A stretch of 64,000 bases of DNA, from positions 620,001-684,000 of the forward strand of contig NZ_PJMU01000001.1 of the NCBI RefSeq assembly GCF_002846395.1, in the 5' to 3' direction. This document shows positions 6,676 through 15,230 of this stretch, piece after piece. Under the pieces are notes generated by a model. It made no database searches. It saw only the letters and a list, made by a program, of their open reading frames with translations, and was not told where the DNA came from. Position 1 is the stretch's first letter. Every line of letters starts with the position of its first letter. The DNA is from Pontibacter ramchanderi. GTDB taxonomy: Bacteria > Bacteroidota > Bacteroidia > Cytophagales > Hymenobacteraceae. The position numbers and the translations under genes are program-made.

Positions 6676-9297
6676 TTAATTCTGATTAAACTTCAGCAGC
6701 GTTGCTATACCTATCCGGAAGCCCATTTCCTGAAACTTCCTATCATTAAACGAAGCGGCCGTCTCAATGCGGAAGATGCGGAACACGTTGTCGAGCGAGT
6801 AACCTACTTCGTAGTAATGCGGTGAGTGCTCGGTTTTGAGGTAGTTGAAGAAAACGTTTTCCTTTATACCTGTGAAGCGCACCTCCGGAATCTGGGTGAG
6901 CAGGAACTTGCGGAACTGGTAGTGGGTGTGCGCCGAAAAGTAAGCTCCGTTTGTGCTATACTGGTAATAGTCGAGCAGGCGGAACGAGCCGGCCGGCTTG
7001 AGGCTGCTCAGGATGGTGCGGTTGCCGTCGAAGTGGTTGTAGTCCATAAAGTGCATGCTCTTGCTGTTGAGGTAGGTACCCCCGCGCAGCTCAAACTCCA
7101 GCTTGCCCCGTACCCCAAAAGCCAGCGCATGGTTAATGCCGAGCTGTACCTGGTCGAAGTTCACGTCGCTGCCCAACACACCTGCTATACCTTTGCGGTA
7201 CATTAAGAGCAGTTCCGGCGAGCGCTCCATGATCGGAATTTTGCGGCCGTTATACATCCGGTAGCGCTGCACCGGGCGGTAACTCAGGTTGGCCTGCAAC
7301 ACCAGTGCCTCGTGCTTCGGAAACTCCGTGCTCTCCAGCTCCACATTGTCCGGTGTGCTGGGGGTAAAGGCCCTGTCTTCGTCGTTGTAAAAGAAACTGC
7401 GGTCGGTGTTGTTGTAGAGTTGGTTGCGCTGCGACCACTCCAGGTTGCCGTTCACCTTCAGCCACACCGAGGGCTTGTACTCGAAGCCTGTCTCTACAAA
7501 GTTCTTTTCATAGATCTTCATGTAGTTGCGGCGGAAGAGCAGTGTGCTGAGCGTGTTGATGTGCGGGTGGATCGGGTTGTCGCTGTTGAACTGTTCCACA
7601 AACTGGCCGCCCTCCAGGTATAGCAAATGCGACTTGCCCTTGCTCCGGACAGTATGCGATACCCGGGCCTTCGCATAGAAATCCTCGCTGTCGAAGCCAT
7701 ACCGGAACGTAGGCGCCACTTCGAATGTGCGGCGCAGACTGTCGTACTGATGGCGCAGCTTGCCGCTCAGGTTCACGTTCCAACCCTCCACGGTGTTGTA
7801 ATAAACATTGGCAAAGGTTGGATCGATGTTGATGCGCGTTTTAGGCGAAAGTCTGTAGCTGCCGCCCGTGGCCAGGTCCTGGGGCTTGAATTTCTTCTTC
7901 TTGATCACCTTGGTCGAGTCCTTGCCTGTGAGCTCGGCCGACTTAATTTGCGCCAGCGAATCGTCGCGCTGATAGCCTCTGATTTCCTTATCGCTCAGTG
8001 GAACCGGGCGTATAGACTCCCAGTAAGCCGAGTCGCGCTTGGTGGCCAGTTTGTCGACGGTGTAGCTGCGCTCCGATATCACTTCCGGGTCTTTTCTTTC
8101 CTTCAGCGACTCCTTTTCCTGCTCCAGGATCAGCTGCCGGAACTGCTTGCGCGTCAGTTTGTCCTGGTTGGCCAGCGCCTTCAGGTTGGGGTTCTTGTTG
8201 CTCGACTTGATGGCGGCAATCGCCTCGGGCACCTCTTCCACCTTCTCGTCGATGATCTCTTTTGGCGCCACCAGTTTTTTGTTCAGCACCACCTTGAAAT
8301 CAGAGCTGGAGGCCAGGTAGCGGAACTCGCCACCAAAACCCATCACCTTGCCCGAGAAATGAAACTGGTGTGTTGTCGGCATCCAGACAGTCGGGGCCAC
8401 TTCGGCATAGTTCTGTTTCACCCGGATCGGGAAGCCCATCATGCTGGTTTTGAGGTCGAGGCTGTGAATGGCCCAATAGCCTTCGATGATGTAGATGTAG
8501 CCCTCAAACACATTGTCGCCGCGCGAGCGTGGAGTCACCTTGATCTTGTTCACATCGATGTTTCCTTCCTGAAAGCTACCCTCGTACTGGAACTTGTAGT
8601 AGGCGAAGGCCGAGCGCGAAAGCGGCGATACCATCTCCGCCACTTTGTCGTTGTAGAAACTCGCACTGACAAACATCATCGGGGAAATCGAGCCTTTGTT
8701 GTCGCCGGACGTGCGGATGGAGATGACCTTTTCCTCAAATTTGTTCGGTTGCGAAAATTTGATCTCACTCACCGACTCCACGGTATAGGCTTCGTTCAAC
8801 TTCACGCCTTCCTCTTTGAGTTTGTTTTTGAGGAAGAAGGGCGCATTGGTCAGCTCGCCGGTACCCTTCACGTATACCTTCATCTGGTAGCTGTCGTACT
8901 GCAGCAGGTGGTATTTCTTTTTGGCGATGGCCTTGCGCATGATGGTATAGGCCGGGTCCTCCCCTTTTCCCTTCACCTGCACTTCTTTCAGAGCAAATGA
9001 TTGCTCGCCCAGTTTAAAATCGCGCTGCACCCACTTGTCTGTGATCTCTACCTCCACTAGCTGCGCTTCGTATCCGATGTATTTTACCACCACCGTGTGC
9101 TTACCTGCTGGCAACTTGATCTCATACTCGCCGTTTGCGTTGCTCGACGAGCCGTTGTTGAGGTTGGTGATGTAGACCGAGGCAAAGGGCAGTGCCTCGC
9201 CTTTCTGGTTCTTGATGCTGCCTCGTATACCTTGGGCAGAAAGTGTAAGCTGTGACAGAACCAGCAGAAGGGTAAGAACAAAGGCTAAAAAACGCAT
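6676..9297 (-). CDS. DUF5686 / carboxypeptidase-regulatory-like outer-membrane protein
   Basis: The 873-residue exported protein has a signal peptide (residues 1-22), then a carboxypeptidase-regulatory-like beta-sandwich (about 23-105, containing GEALPFASVYITNLNNG and SSNANGEYEIKLPAG). A long DUF5686 region runs to the C-terminus. A highly charged linker (about 355-440, rich in Lys and Glu) precedes a C-terminal half rich in alternating aromatic strands (YRPVQRYRMY, RFTGIKENVFFNYL), consistent with an outer-membrane beta-barrel. The family is widespread in Bacteroidota and its function is not established. It is monocistronic. The regulatory-like domain resembles that of SusC/TonB receptors, but no plug domain is evident. 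Confidence 0.8.
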   Translation of the reverse strand: MRFLAFVLTLLLVLSQLTLSAQGIRGSIKNQKGEALPFASVYITNLNNGSSSNANGEYEIKLPAGKHTVVVKYIGYEAQLVEVEITDKWVQRDFKLGEQSFALKEVQVKGKGEDPAYTIMRKAIAKKKYHLLQYDSYQMKVYVKGTGELTNAPFFLKNKLKEEGVKLNEAYTVESVSEIKFSQPNKFEEKVISIRTSGDNKGSISPMMFVSASFYNDKVAEMVSPLSRSAFAYYKFQYEGSFQEGNIDVNKIKVTPRSRGDNVFEGYIYIIEGYWAIHSLDLKTSMMGFPIRVKQNYAEVAPTVWMPTTHQFHFSGKVMGFGGEFRYLASSSDFKVVLNKKLVAPKEIIDEKVEEVPEAIAAIKSSNKNPNLKALANQDKLTRKQFRQLILEQEKESLKERKDPEVISERSYTVDKLATKRDSAYWESIRPVPLSDKEIRGYQRDDSLAQIKSAELTGKDSTKVIKKKKFKPQDLATGGSYRLSPKTRINIDPTFANVYYNTVEGWNVNLSGKLRHQYDSLRRTFEVAPTFRYGFDSEDFYAKARVSHTVRSKGKSHLLYLEGGQFVEQFNSDNPIHPHINTLSTLLFRRNYMKIYEKNFVETGFEYKPSVWLKVNGNLEWSQRNQLYNNTDRSFFYNDEDRAFTPSTPDNVELESTEFPKHEALVLQANLSYRPVQRYRMYNGRKIPIMERSPELLLMYRKGIAGVLGSDVNFDQVQLGINHALAFGVRGKLEFELRGGTYLNSKSMHFMDYNHFDGNRTILSSLKPAGSFRLLDYYQYSTNGAYFSAHTHYQFRKFLLTQIPEVRFTGIKENVFFNYLKTEHSPHYYEVGYSLDNVFRIFRIETAASFNDRKFQEMGFRIGIATLLKFNQN

Positions 9298-9377
9298 CGT
9301 AAGGAAGGTATAGAAAGCTAAAAAGATAAGTTAAAAGGGCCTAGCGAGTAAAAAGGGGCAAGTTCTACCGAAAACTA

Positions 9378-9522
9378 TCCCCTTGAGAGAGTATAGGGGT
9401 GTCAATTAGTTGCTGGAAAGCCGATAGTTGACTAATTCATCATTCAACTGCAATTGTAAACACCCCTCTGAAAGCTACGCTCGCAAGCTTTGAACTCCCG
9501 TACTCACTTGTCCTCAAGGGGA
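9378..9522. repeat. Nested inverted repeats, large hairpin-forming intergenic element
   Basis: Three complementary arm pairs are nested. TCCCCTTGAG (9378-9387) pairs with CTCAAGGGGA (9513-9522). AGGGGTGT (9395-9402) pairs with ACACCCCT (9460-9467). AGTTGA (9426-9431) pairs with TCAACT (9444-9449). Together they could fold about 145 bases into one branched stem. The element lies in the 520-base gap 9298-9817, which has no convincing gene. It could be a remnant of a small mobile element or a structured RNA; nothing selects between these. Confidence 0.45.
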
Positions 9523-9747
9523 GAATTCATTTGAACTTAACGGTCCTACCTAGTAAGTAGGCCATATCATACGTAAGCAGATCGGGGAAGGCGGGTGCTT
9601 GAAACACCGGGGTAGCAAGGTGTTAGTTTTCATAAATAGGTATAAGAGGTAAATAAGCACAATGATATTCTTACTGCAATATATAGTTAAGATACAATTT
9701 AACCTCAAACGGTTGCACGCATTTTTGATTTTTTTGCAAAAAGGAAT

Positions 9748-9786
9748 AGCTGCTATACCTGGCAAATTGTTTCAGGTATAGCAGCT
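9748..9786 (-). terminator. Terminator hairpin built from two opposed CTATACCT motifs
   Basis: AGCTGCTATACCTG (9748-9761) and CAGGTATAGCAGCT (9773-9786) form a perfect 14-bp stem with an 11-base loop. On the minus strand the stem is followed by ATTCCTTTTTGC, so it can end transcription of the acetolactate decarboxylase gene that stops at 9818. Both arms contain the iterated octamer. Confidence 0.65.
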
Positions 9787-9817
9787 GTTAGGAAGCTCTG
9801 TAAATGACGGCTGTGCC

Positions 9818-10567
9818 CTACTCTTTCGGCAGGTATAGCGTCAGGCTACCGGGCTTAAATACGACCTTATCCAGATGGCCCATTTTGGAGCGGTCTTTCG
9901 TGATCAGGTGCAGGTGCAGGAAGGTGTCGTGATGCGTGAAGACGGCTTTGTGCTCCGTGGAGAAGAAACCTGCTACCTCCACCTCTTCAGGTCCTAGCTC
10001 ATAATCAACTTGCCCTTGGTGTGCTTCGTCGGGGTTGCTGACGGTAGAGCCTGCCGGCAGGTTCACGATGTGAATAGTGGCCTGCTCTATTTCGCCGCTC
10101 AGCTTAAAGGGGAAGGGCCTTTTGTTGTTTTTGGTCTCCCCATCCAGGTATAGCTCCAATTGTTGCAGAGTCTGGATGGAGTCCGGCACAGCGCGCTCCT
10201 GCCACTCGGATACCCGCGCATAAACGAAAAAGGGCGCTTTGGCTGCAAAGGTCTCCTCCACCCGCATGGTCGAGTCGCTGGTCACTACAGCTTTGAAGCT
10301 CTTGCCATCCACGATCAAGAGTTCACCGGCCAGGTACTCTACAGGCCCCAATCCGATCAGGTTCTTTTTAGCAGAAAGCGTATCCAGGTCGATGGTGCCC
10401 GCCAGTTCGCCATTCCACATCACGTTGCGCATCGCACCTACCACCTGCACGTCATGGTTTCGGATTGTATCCTCCTGTGCTTGTTCAGGCGATCCGCAGC
10501 TCGTAAGCGCACAAATTCCTATTCCAAGTATAGTGCAGGCAATAGCATTCTTTTCCCTAATGTTCAT
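9818..10567 (-). CDS. budA: Alpha-acetolactate decarboxylase, predicted lipoprotein
   Basis: The 249-residue protein matches the acetolactate decarboxylase family, which converts acetolactate to acetoin. It has NGELAGTIDLDTL, LGPVEYLAGELLIVDGK and a C-terminal metal site with His218 and His220 (FLHLHLI) and His231 (GHLD). The HxH plus 11-residue spacing agrees with the zinc site described for the Brevibacillus enzyme. The N-terminus is a lipoprotein signal ending LTSC with Cys24, so the enzyme is probably anchored outside the inner membrane. No acetolactate synthase gene is nearby. The family call is firm; the substrate in vivo is inferred. Confidence 0.8.
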   Translation of the reverse strand: MNIREKNAIACTILGIGICALTSCGSPEQAQEDTIRNHDVQVVGAMRNVMWNGELAGTIDLDTLSAKKNLIGLGPVEYLAGELLIVDGKSFKAVVTSDSTMRVEETFAAKAPFFVYARVSEWQERAVPDSIQTLQQLELYLDGETKNNKRPFPFKLSGEIEQATIHIVNLPAGSTVSNPDEAHQGQVDYELGPEEVEVAGFFSTEHKAVFTHHDTFLHLHLITKDRSKMGHLDKVVFKPGSLTLYLPKE

Positions 10568-10606
10568 TCTTCATTATAGATTGATTTCTTGCTTTTTAGG
10601 TATAAG

Positions 10607-11170
10607 CTATACCTGTAGCATTCCCCTAAAACCTCTCGCAGCATAGTAAGATTGCGCACCGTTGTGGTACATAAACACCTGGTTGTAGCGGCGGTCGCAG
10701 AACAGCGCACCTCCCAGTTTTCTGATCTCGGCCGGTGTCTGGATCCAGCTGGATGTTTTGAGGTCGAACTCGCCCAATTGCTGCAGTTCCCGGTATTGTT
10801 CTTCCGTCAATAACTCAATACCCATGGCTGTGGCCATATCGACGGCACTGTTCTCAGGTCGGTGCTCTTTCCGTGACTCGAGTCCTTCGCGGTCGTAACA
10901 AACACTCCTGCGGCCCTTTGGACTCTCGGCAGCGCAATCGAAGAAGCTGATGTCGTCTGTCATAGGGTCCCGCCCCACCACATCCGGCTCCCCTCCCGTT
11001 CGCTCCATTTCGTGCAGTGACCAGAGCTTGGTTGGGTTCGCCTCCAGCCTAGCCAATACATTCGCCCAGGCTATACCCGCGTGGCGGTGCATGTTCTTCT
11101 CAAAGCGGGTTTTTAAAGTGTGGAGAAGTTCCTCGGCTTGTGCCGGAGAAAGTTCGTTCGTTTTTTTCAT
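10607..11170 (-). CDS. DUF4256 domain-containing protein
   Basis: The 187-residue soluble protein matches the DUF4256 family over its length: an N-terminal helical part (PAQAEELLHTLKTRF), then EPDVVGRD, SVCYDREGLESR and a C-terminal GGALFCDRRYNQVF segment. The function is unknown. No signal peptide or membrane segment is visible. It is 28 bases from the DUF4180 gene upstream, so the two are probably co-transcribed. It ends LQV with GTA TAG inside a copy of the iterated motif. Confidence 0.75.
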   Translation of the reverse strand: MKKTNELSPAQAEELLHTLKTRFEKNMHRHAGIAWANVLARLEANPTKLWSLHEMERTGGEPDVVGRDPMTDDISFFDCAAESPKGRRSVCYDREGLESRKEHRPENSAVDMATAMGIELLTEEQYRELQQLGEFDLKTSSWIQTPAEIRKLGGALFCDRRYNQVFMYHNGAQSYYAARGFRGMLQV

Positions 11171-11198
11171 TGGAGGATGCTTATTTGGGCCGTATAAA

Positions 11199-11558
11199 TT
11201 ATTGGGAGAGTCTGTTTAATGCTTCTGCAACGGAGCTCACAAAATTGACCTGCCTGCCTTTGTTGCTTTCATAGATAAAGTCCTGAACGCTCTGACGGGT
11301 GTATTTTGAGAAGTCGCCTACGATAGCTAACCTAACACGATAGTTGGAGAACTTTTGAAGTATTTCGCCTGCCATGCCGTTTTTCAGATCAAAGAAATCA
11401 GGCGTGATGTTCTGCTCATAGAGGATGACCCGATCAAAGTCCAGATAATAAATGTTTCCTAACAGGTCCAAGCCATCATCTACACCACGGATGACCCTAT
11501 TTGCAGAAACCACTTCGGCTATTCTGGTACCGTTTATGGTATGGGTTTCAATTGTCAA
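11199..11558 (-). CDS. DUF4180 domain-containing protein
   Basis: The 119-residue protein matches the DUF4180 family: an N-terminal strand pair (ETHTINGTRIAEV), the DGLDLLGNIYYLDFDRVILYE segment and a central FSNYRVRLAIVGDFS with the fold of small STAS-like or alpha/beta proteins. The function is unknown. It appears to be the first gene of a two-gene unit with DUF4256. The upstream 469-base gap separates it from the divergent symporter gene. Confidence 0.75.
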   Translation of the reverse strand: MTIETHTINGTRIAEVVSANRVIRGVDDGLDLLGNIYYLDFDRVILYEQNITPDFFDLKNGMAGEILQKFSNYRVRLAIVGDFSKYTRQSVQDFIYESNKGRQVNFVSSVAEALNRLSQ

Positions 11559-11961
11559 CTGTCTTTTATTTTAGAGAAGGTTTCCCAATTCAAGCAATCT
11601 CTCCGTTGCTAAAAGCACATGCTGCACCTTTGCCAGCTAAACTTACCTGAATACCCCAAGTGTTCTCGCTCTATATAGCAACCATCCAATATAGGTAATT
11701 ATCTAATGTTTCGAACCTGGAGTGCTAATAATTTTCACATCCAGATTTCGCTTTTCTCATGGGCTTTTACCAAGCTCAGCCAGGCATTTGTGATGTTATT
11801 CTAAATGTTATTATCCTAACAAAACTACACTCCCCCTGCCGTTTTTAAATGACAAATCACTTTATCCCACATTTTCAGATATTGCATAAAAACCACACCC
11901 CATTTTAATGCATTGTACCATCTAAAGCCACTTTCTAATCAAAAAACGTGCTTTTAAGCAA

Positions 11962-11983
11962 ATTTTTGAGTATATTCAAAAAT
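11962..11983. promoter_or_regulatory. Operator-like inverted repeat upstream of the symporter gene
   Basis: ATTTTTGA (11962-11969) and TCAAAAAT (11976-11983) form a perfect 8-bp palindrome with a GTATAT spacer, 44 bases before the symporter ATG. The size and symmetry suit a dimeric regulator. The remainder of the 11559-12027 gap is AT-rich and holds no gene or exact -7 element that I could find. Confidence 0.4.
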
Positions 11984-12027
11984 AGCGATACTGATAACAT
12001 TAACACGAACTTATACTATTCCAATAC

Positions 12028-13632
12028 ATGCATTTTTTTGACCTCACTATTTTCGTGCTCTACATGCTGGCCATGCTGGGCGTTGGTTTTTACTTTCTGA
12101 AAAAGAACCAGGGCGCAGACGACTACTATGTGGGAGGACGAAACATGGGTAGTGGGCATATCGGTCTGTCGGTAGTGGCAACAGATGTGGGCGGCGGCTT
12201 CTCGATAGGTCTGGGCGGTCTTGGCTTTGTGATGGGACTCTCCGGGGCCTGGATGCTGTTCACCGGCCTGCTGGGCGCCTGGCTGGCGGCTGTTTTTCTT
12301 ATACCTAAAGTCAAGCGCAATCCGGCTTTCGATACGTTTCTCACCTTTCCCCAGATCTTCGGCCACTATTTTAATGCCCGTGTGGCACTGCTGGCTGGTA
12401 TCATTTCGGCCATCGGCTACACCGGCTTTACCAGCTCTCAGATTCTGGCAGGTGCTAAACTGGCCAGTGGCACCTTCACCAACCTCGACCTGAACATGGC
12501 TCTTATCATCATGGGTGTCATCGCGGTGGTCTATACTGTGATGGGCGGCATGAAAGCGGTGATCTACACCGACACCGTGCAGTGGGCCATCCTGATGGGC
12601 GGTCTGATCTTCATCGGTATACCTGTATCCTTTCTGGCTGTGGGGGGCGGCGTGGAGCAGATCAGCTTCAGTCAGCTTACCAACATGGCCTGGCTGATTG
12701 AGCAATCCGGTCGCAGCATGGAAGCCATTCGGAGCACTCTGCCCGCTGAGTTTCTGACACTGACCAATATCACCTGGCCACAGATCGTGAACTGGGCCAT
12801 TACGATCATACCGATCTGGTTTGTGGGCATGACGCTCTACCAGCGCATCTACGCCTGCCGCGACGAGAAAACGGCTAAACGTGCCTGGTACCTGGCCGGT
12901 CTGTTTGAGTGGCCGATCATGGCGTTTATGGGGGTGAGCTTAGGTATACTGGCCCGCGTGGCCGCTGAACAAGGTATGTTTGAGGCATTGGGTATTGGTA
13001 CGGAGATTGATCCGGAGTCGGGTCTTCCGCTGCTACTGCGCTCGGTGCTGCCTGTTGGCTTGATGGGGCTGATGCTCTCGGCTTATTTTTCGGCCATTCT
13101 CTCCACAGCCGACAGCTGCCTGATGGCTTCCTCGGGCAATATCGTCACCGACGTCATCGGGCATTTCACCAAGTCCGACCCTGAATCACCAAGGATGTTG
13201 CGCCTATCGCAGTTGACTACCCTGCTTGTCGGAGCCTTCGCGCTTTGGCTGGCAACTACCATGACCAACGTGCTCAACCTGATGCTTTACTCCTACGCTT
13301 TTATGGTGTCGGGCTTGTTTGTGCCGATCATCGGGGCGTTGTTCTGGAAGCGCCGCAGCAATGTGGCTGCTTTCTGTGCGATGCTTGTCGGTGGCACCAC
13401 CACTATTCTGCTGCAGGTAACCATGAACGCCGAGGGCTTCGTACAAATCCCATTCCTTGGGCTTAGCTTCGGGTTGCCTTACGGTCTCGACCCTAATTTA
13501 TTTGGCCTCACAGCTGCCCTGGTGCTCTACATTACGTTAACTATTCTATACCCCAACAAAACGCATAAGAAATGGCAGAACACAACTCCGTCCACTACGA
13601 AATCTATACCCCAACCAATCACCAGCAGTTAA
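12028..13632 (+). CDS. Sodium:solute symporter family (SSS) transporter
   Basis: The 534-residue inner-membrane protein has about 13 hydrophobic helices and the SSS signature regions: GGRNMGSGHIGLSVVATDVGGGFSIG near residues 36-61 and a C-terminal LMLSAYFSAILSTADSCLMASSGNI near residues 345-370. It imports an organic solute with sodium. It is the first gene of a plus-strand unit with an acetyltransferase and an alanine/ornithine-racemase-like enzyme, which suggests an amino acid or derivative as substrate. Its last 61 bases overlap the next gene in another frame. Confidence 0.85.
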   Translation: MHFFDLTIFVLYMLAMLGVGFYFLKKNQGADDYYVGGRNMGSGHIGLSVVATDVGGGFSIGLGGLGFVMGLSGAWMLFTGLLGAWLAAVFLIPKVKRNPAFDTFLTFPQIFGHYFNARVALLAGIISAIGYTGFTSSQILAGAKLASGTFTNLDLNMALIIMGVIAVVYTVMGGMKAVIYTDTVQWAILMGGLIFIGIPVSFLAVGGGVEQISFSQLTNMAWLIEQSGRSMEAIRSTLPAEFLTLTNITWPQIVNWAITIIPIWFVGMTLYQRIYACRDEKTAKRAWYLAGLFEWPIMAFMGVSLGILARVAAEQGMFEALGIGTEIDPESGLPLLLRSVLPVGLMGLMLSAYFSAILSTADSCLMASSGNIVTDVIGHFTKSDPESPRMLRLSQLTTLLVGAFALWLATTMTNVLNLMLYSYAFMVSGLFVPIIGALFWKRRSNVAAFCAMLVGGTTTILLQVTMNAEGFVQIPFLGLSFGLPYGLDPNLFGLTAALVLYITLTILYPNKTHKKWQNTTPSTTKSIPQPITSS

Positions 13633-14024
13633 ACCGCGACGAAGTGCTCGACTTCCTGTTCCATCACCTGGACCAGTACGGTGACGCCCGCGCCGACATT
13701 GCCAAGTGCATGGACTATGCGTTGTCGGAGGCAGCGGGAAAAGGCGGCTCGGTGATCGTGGCCCGTGAAGACGGCAAGGTGGTAGGTGCGTTGATCCTGA
13801 ACAATACAGGTATGAGCGGGTATATACCGGAGAACATACTCGTATACGTGGCCGTGCATGGCAACCAGCGTGGCAAAGGCGTTGGTAAAAAGCTGGTGCA
13901 ACTGGCCACTGAGACAAGTGAGGGCAGCATTGCGCTGCACGTGGAGCCCGACAATCCGGCCCGCCACCTCTACGAAAAAATGGGCTTCACCAATAAATAC
14001 TTAGAATACAGACTTATCCGATAA
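13572..14024 (+). CDS. GNAT-family N-acetyltransferase
   Basis: The 150-residue protein has a compact GNAT fold: VIVAREDGKVVGALIL (about 57-72), VYVAVHGNQRGKGVGKKLVQLA with the acetyl-CoA-binding QRGKGVGKK loop (about 91-112) and the terminal HLYEKMGFTNK. The start at 13572 lies 61 bases inside the symporter gene; the next Met (residue 46) would remove the first strand and helices, so the overlap is probably real. The gene ends 3 bases before the racemase gene. It probably acetylates an amine or amino acid handled by the neighbouring transporter and enzyme. Confidence 0.8.
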   Translation: MAEHNSVHYEIYTPTNHQQLNRDEVLDFLFHHLDQYGDARADIAKCMDYALSEAAGKGGSVIVAREDGKVVGALILNNTGMSGYIPENILVYVAVHGNQRGKGVGKKLVQLATETSEGSIALHVEPDNPARHLYEKMGFTNKYLEYRLIR

Positions 14025-14027
14025 AGC

Positions 14028-15101
14028 ATGGCCGTATTAAAACTGTGCCGCTCTAAACTCAGACACAACTATAACCACATCGACCGGGTGCTCCGCGAAA
14101 AAGGTATTGATTGGGGCGTCGTCACCAAACTGCTCTGCGGCGAAGAGACCTTTTTGAAGGAGGTGCTCGATCTGGGCGTGAAAGAGGTGCACGATTCGCG
14201 CGTATCGAACCTGGTTGCCATCAAGAAAATGGCCCCCGATGTGCAAACAGTCTACATCAAACCCGCTCCAAAACAGAGTATACCCGACATCATCAAATAC
14301 GCCGATGTAAGCTTCGAAACGGAGCTCGACATCATCCGGCTATTGTCGGAGGAGGCCGTCAGACAAAACAGAACCCACAAGATCATCATTATGATCGAGA
14401 TGGGTGACCTGCGGGAAGGCGTGATGGGCGACGATCTGGTAGACTTCTATGCCCAGATCTTCAAGTTGCCGGGCATTTCCGTGATCGGGCTCGGGGCTAA
14501 CTTCAACTGCCTGCACGGCGTGATGCCTACGCAAGACAAACTGATCCAGCTCAGCCTTTACAAACAGATCATCGATGCAAAGTTCAACATCGAGATTCCC
14601 TGGGTTTCGGGGGGCACCTCGGTCACGATACCGCTGCTTTTTAACCACCAGATGCCCCGGGGCGTCAATCATTTCCGTATTGGCGAGGCGCTTTATTTTG
14701 GGCTTAACCTGTTCACCGGTGAGACCTTTGAGGGCATGCACGACGATGTGTTCGAGTTTTGCGCTGAGATCATCGAGCTCAACGAAAAGCCCATGATCCC
14801 GATTGGGATGCTGGCCGAGAACCCCAGTGGTGAAAGTTTTGAGATAGACGAGAGCCTGTACGGCAAAACCTCCCACCGCGCCATTCTGGATGTAGGCCTG
14901 CTCGATATCAACCCAAAATACCTGATCCCGAAAGACAAAGAGCTGAGTGTGGTAGGCGCCAGCTCCGATATGCTGGTGGTAGAACTAGGCGAGAACAAGC
15001 AGCATTACAAAGTGGGCGACGTGCTCAGTTTCAACCTCCGGTACATGGGCGCACTTAGCATCATGAACTCCCGGTATATTGCCAAGGAGGTGGTGGATTG
15101 A
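14028..15101 (+). CDS. Alanine/ornithine racemase-family PLP enzyme
   Basis: The 357-residue protein is a fold-type III PLP enzyme. The cofactor lysine is Lys34 in WGVVTKLLCG, and the barrel continues through IIIMIEMGDLREG and ISVIGLGANFNCLHG to a C-terminal beta domain. It resembles the subgroup annotated as alanine/ornithine racemase rather than Alr, and may interconvert D- and L-ornithine or alanine. It lies directly behind an acetyltransferase and a sodium symporter. The exact substrate is not determined by the sequence. Confidence 0.8.
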   Translation: MAVLKLCRSKLRHNYNHIDRVLREKGIDWGVVTKLLCGEETFLKEVLDLGVKEVHDSRVSNLVAIKKMAPDVQTVYIKPAPKQSIPDIIKYADVSFETELDIIRLLSEEAVRQNRTHKIIIMIEMGDLREGVMGDDLVDFYAQIFKLPGISVIGLGANFNCLHGVMPTQDKLIQLSLYKQIIDAKFNIEIPWVSGGTSVTIPLLFNHQMPRGVNHFRIGEALYFGLNLFTGETFEGMHDDVFEFCAEIIELNEKPMIPIGMLAENPSGESFEIDESLYGKTSHRAILDVGLLDINPKYLIPKDKELSVVGASSDMLVVELGENKQHYKVGDVLSFNLRYMGALSIMNSRYIAKEVVD

Positions 15102-15230
15102 ATTGTTTAGGTCACGATTAAGTCGCCGTGTCCCGGTTACTATTTTAGCTACAAGGCAAAGCCAGGTCAAAACTTTTCAGGACTTGCTACGTCTCTAAGG
15201 TAAATCTGAATATGGCTATTCTTTTATACC

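Noticed and set aside
7627..9000. A 457-codon open frame on the plus strand opposite the DUF5686 gene
   Set aside because: It is antisense to a gene with clear domains, has a His/Arg/Val-rich composition typical of a shadow frame, and no family features.
9550..9765. A 71-codon frame in the gap before the acetolactate decarboxylase terminator
   Set aside because: It overlaps the terminator hairpin, has no conserved pattern, and its composition is that of AT-rich non-coding DNA.
12016..12705. A 229-codon His-rich frame on the minus strand
   Set aside because: It lies wholly antisense to the symporter gene; the His and Gln richness reflects reading a hydrophobic membrane protein gene on the other strand.
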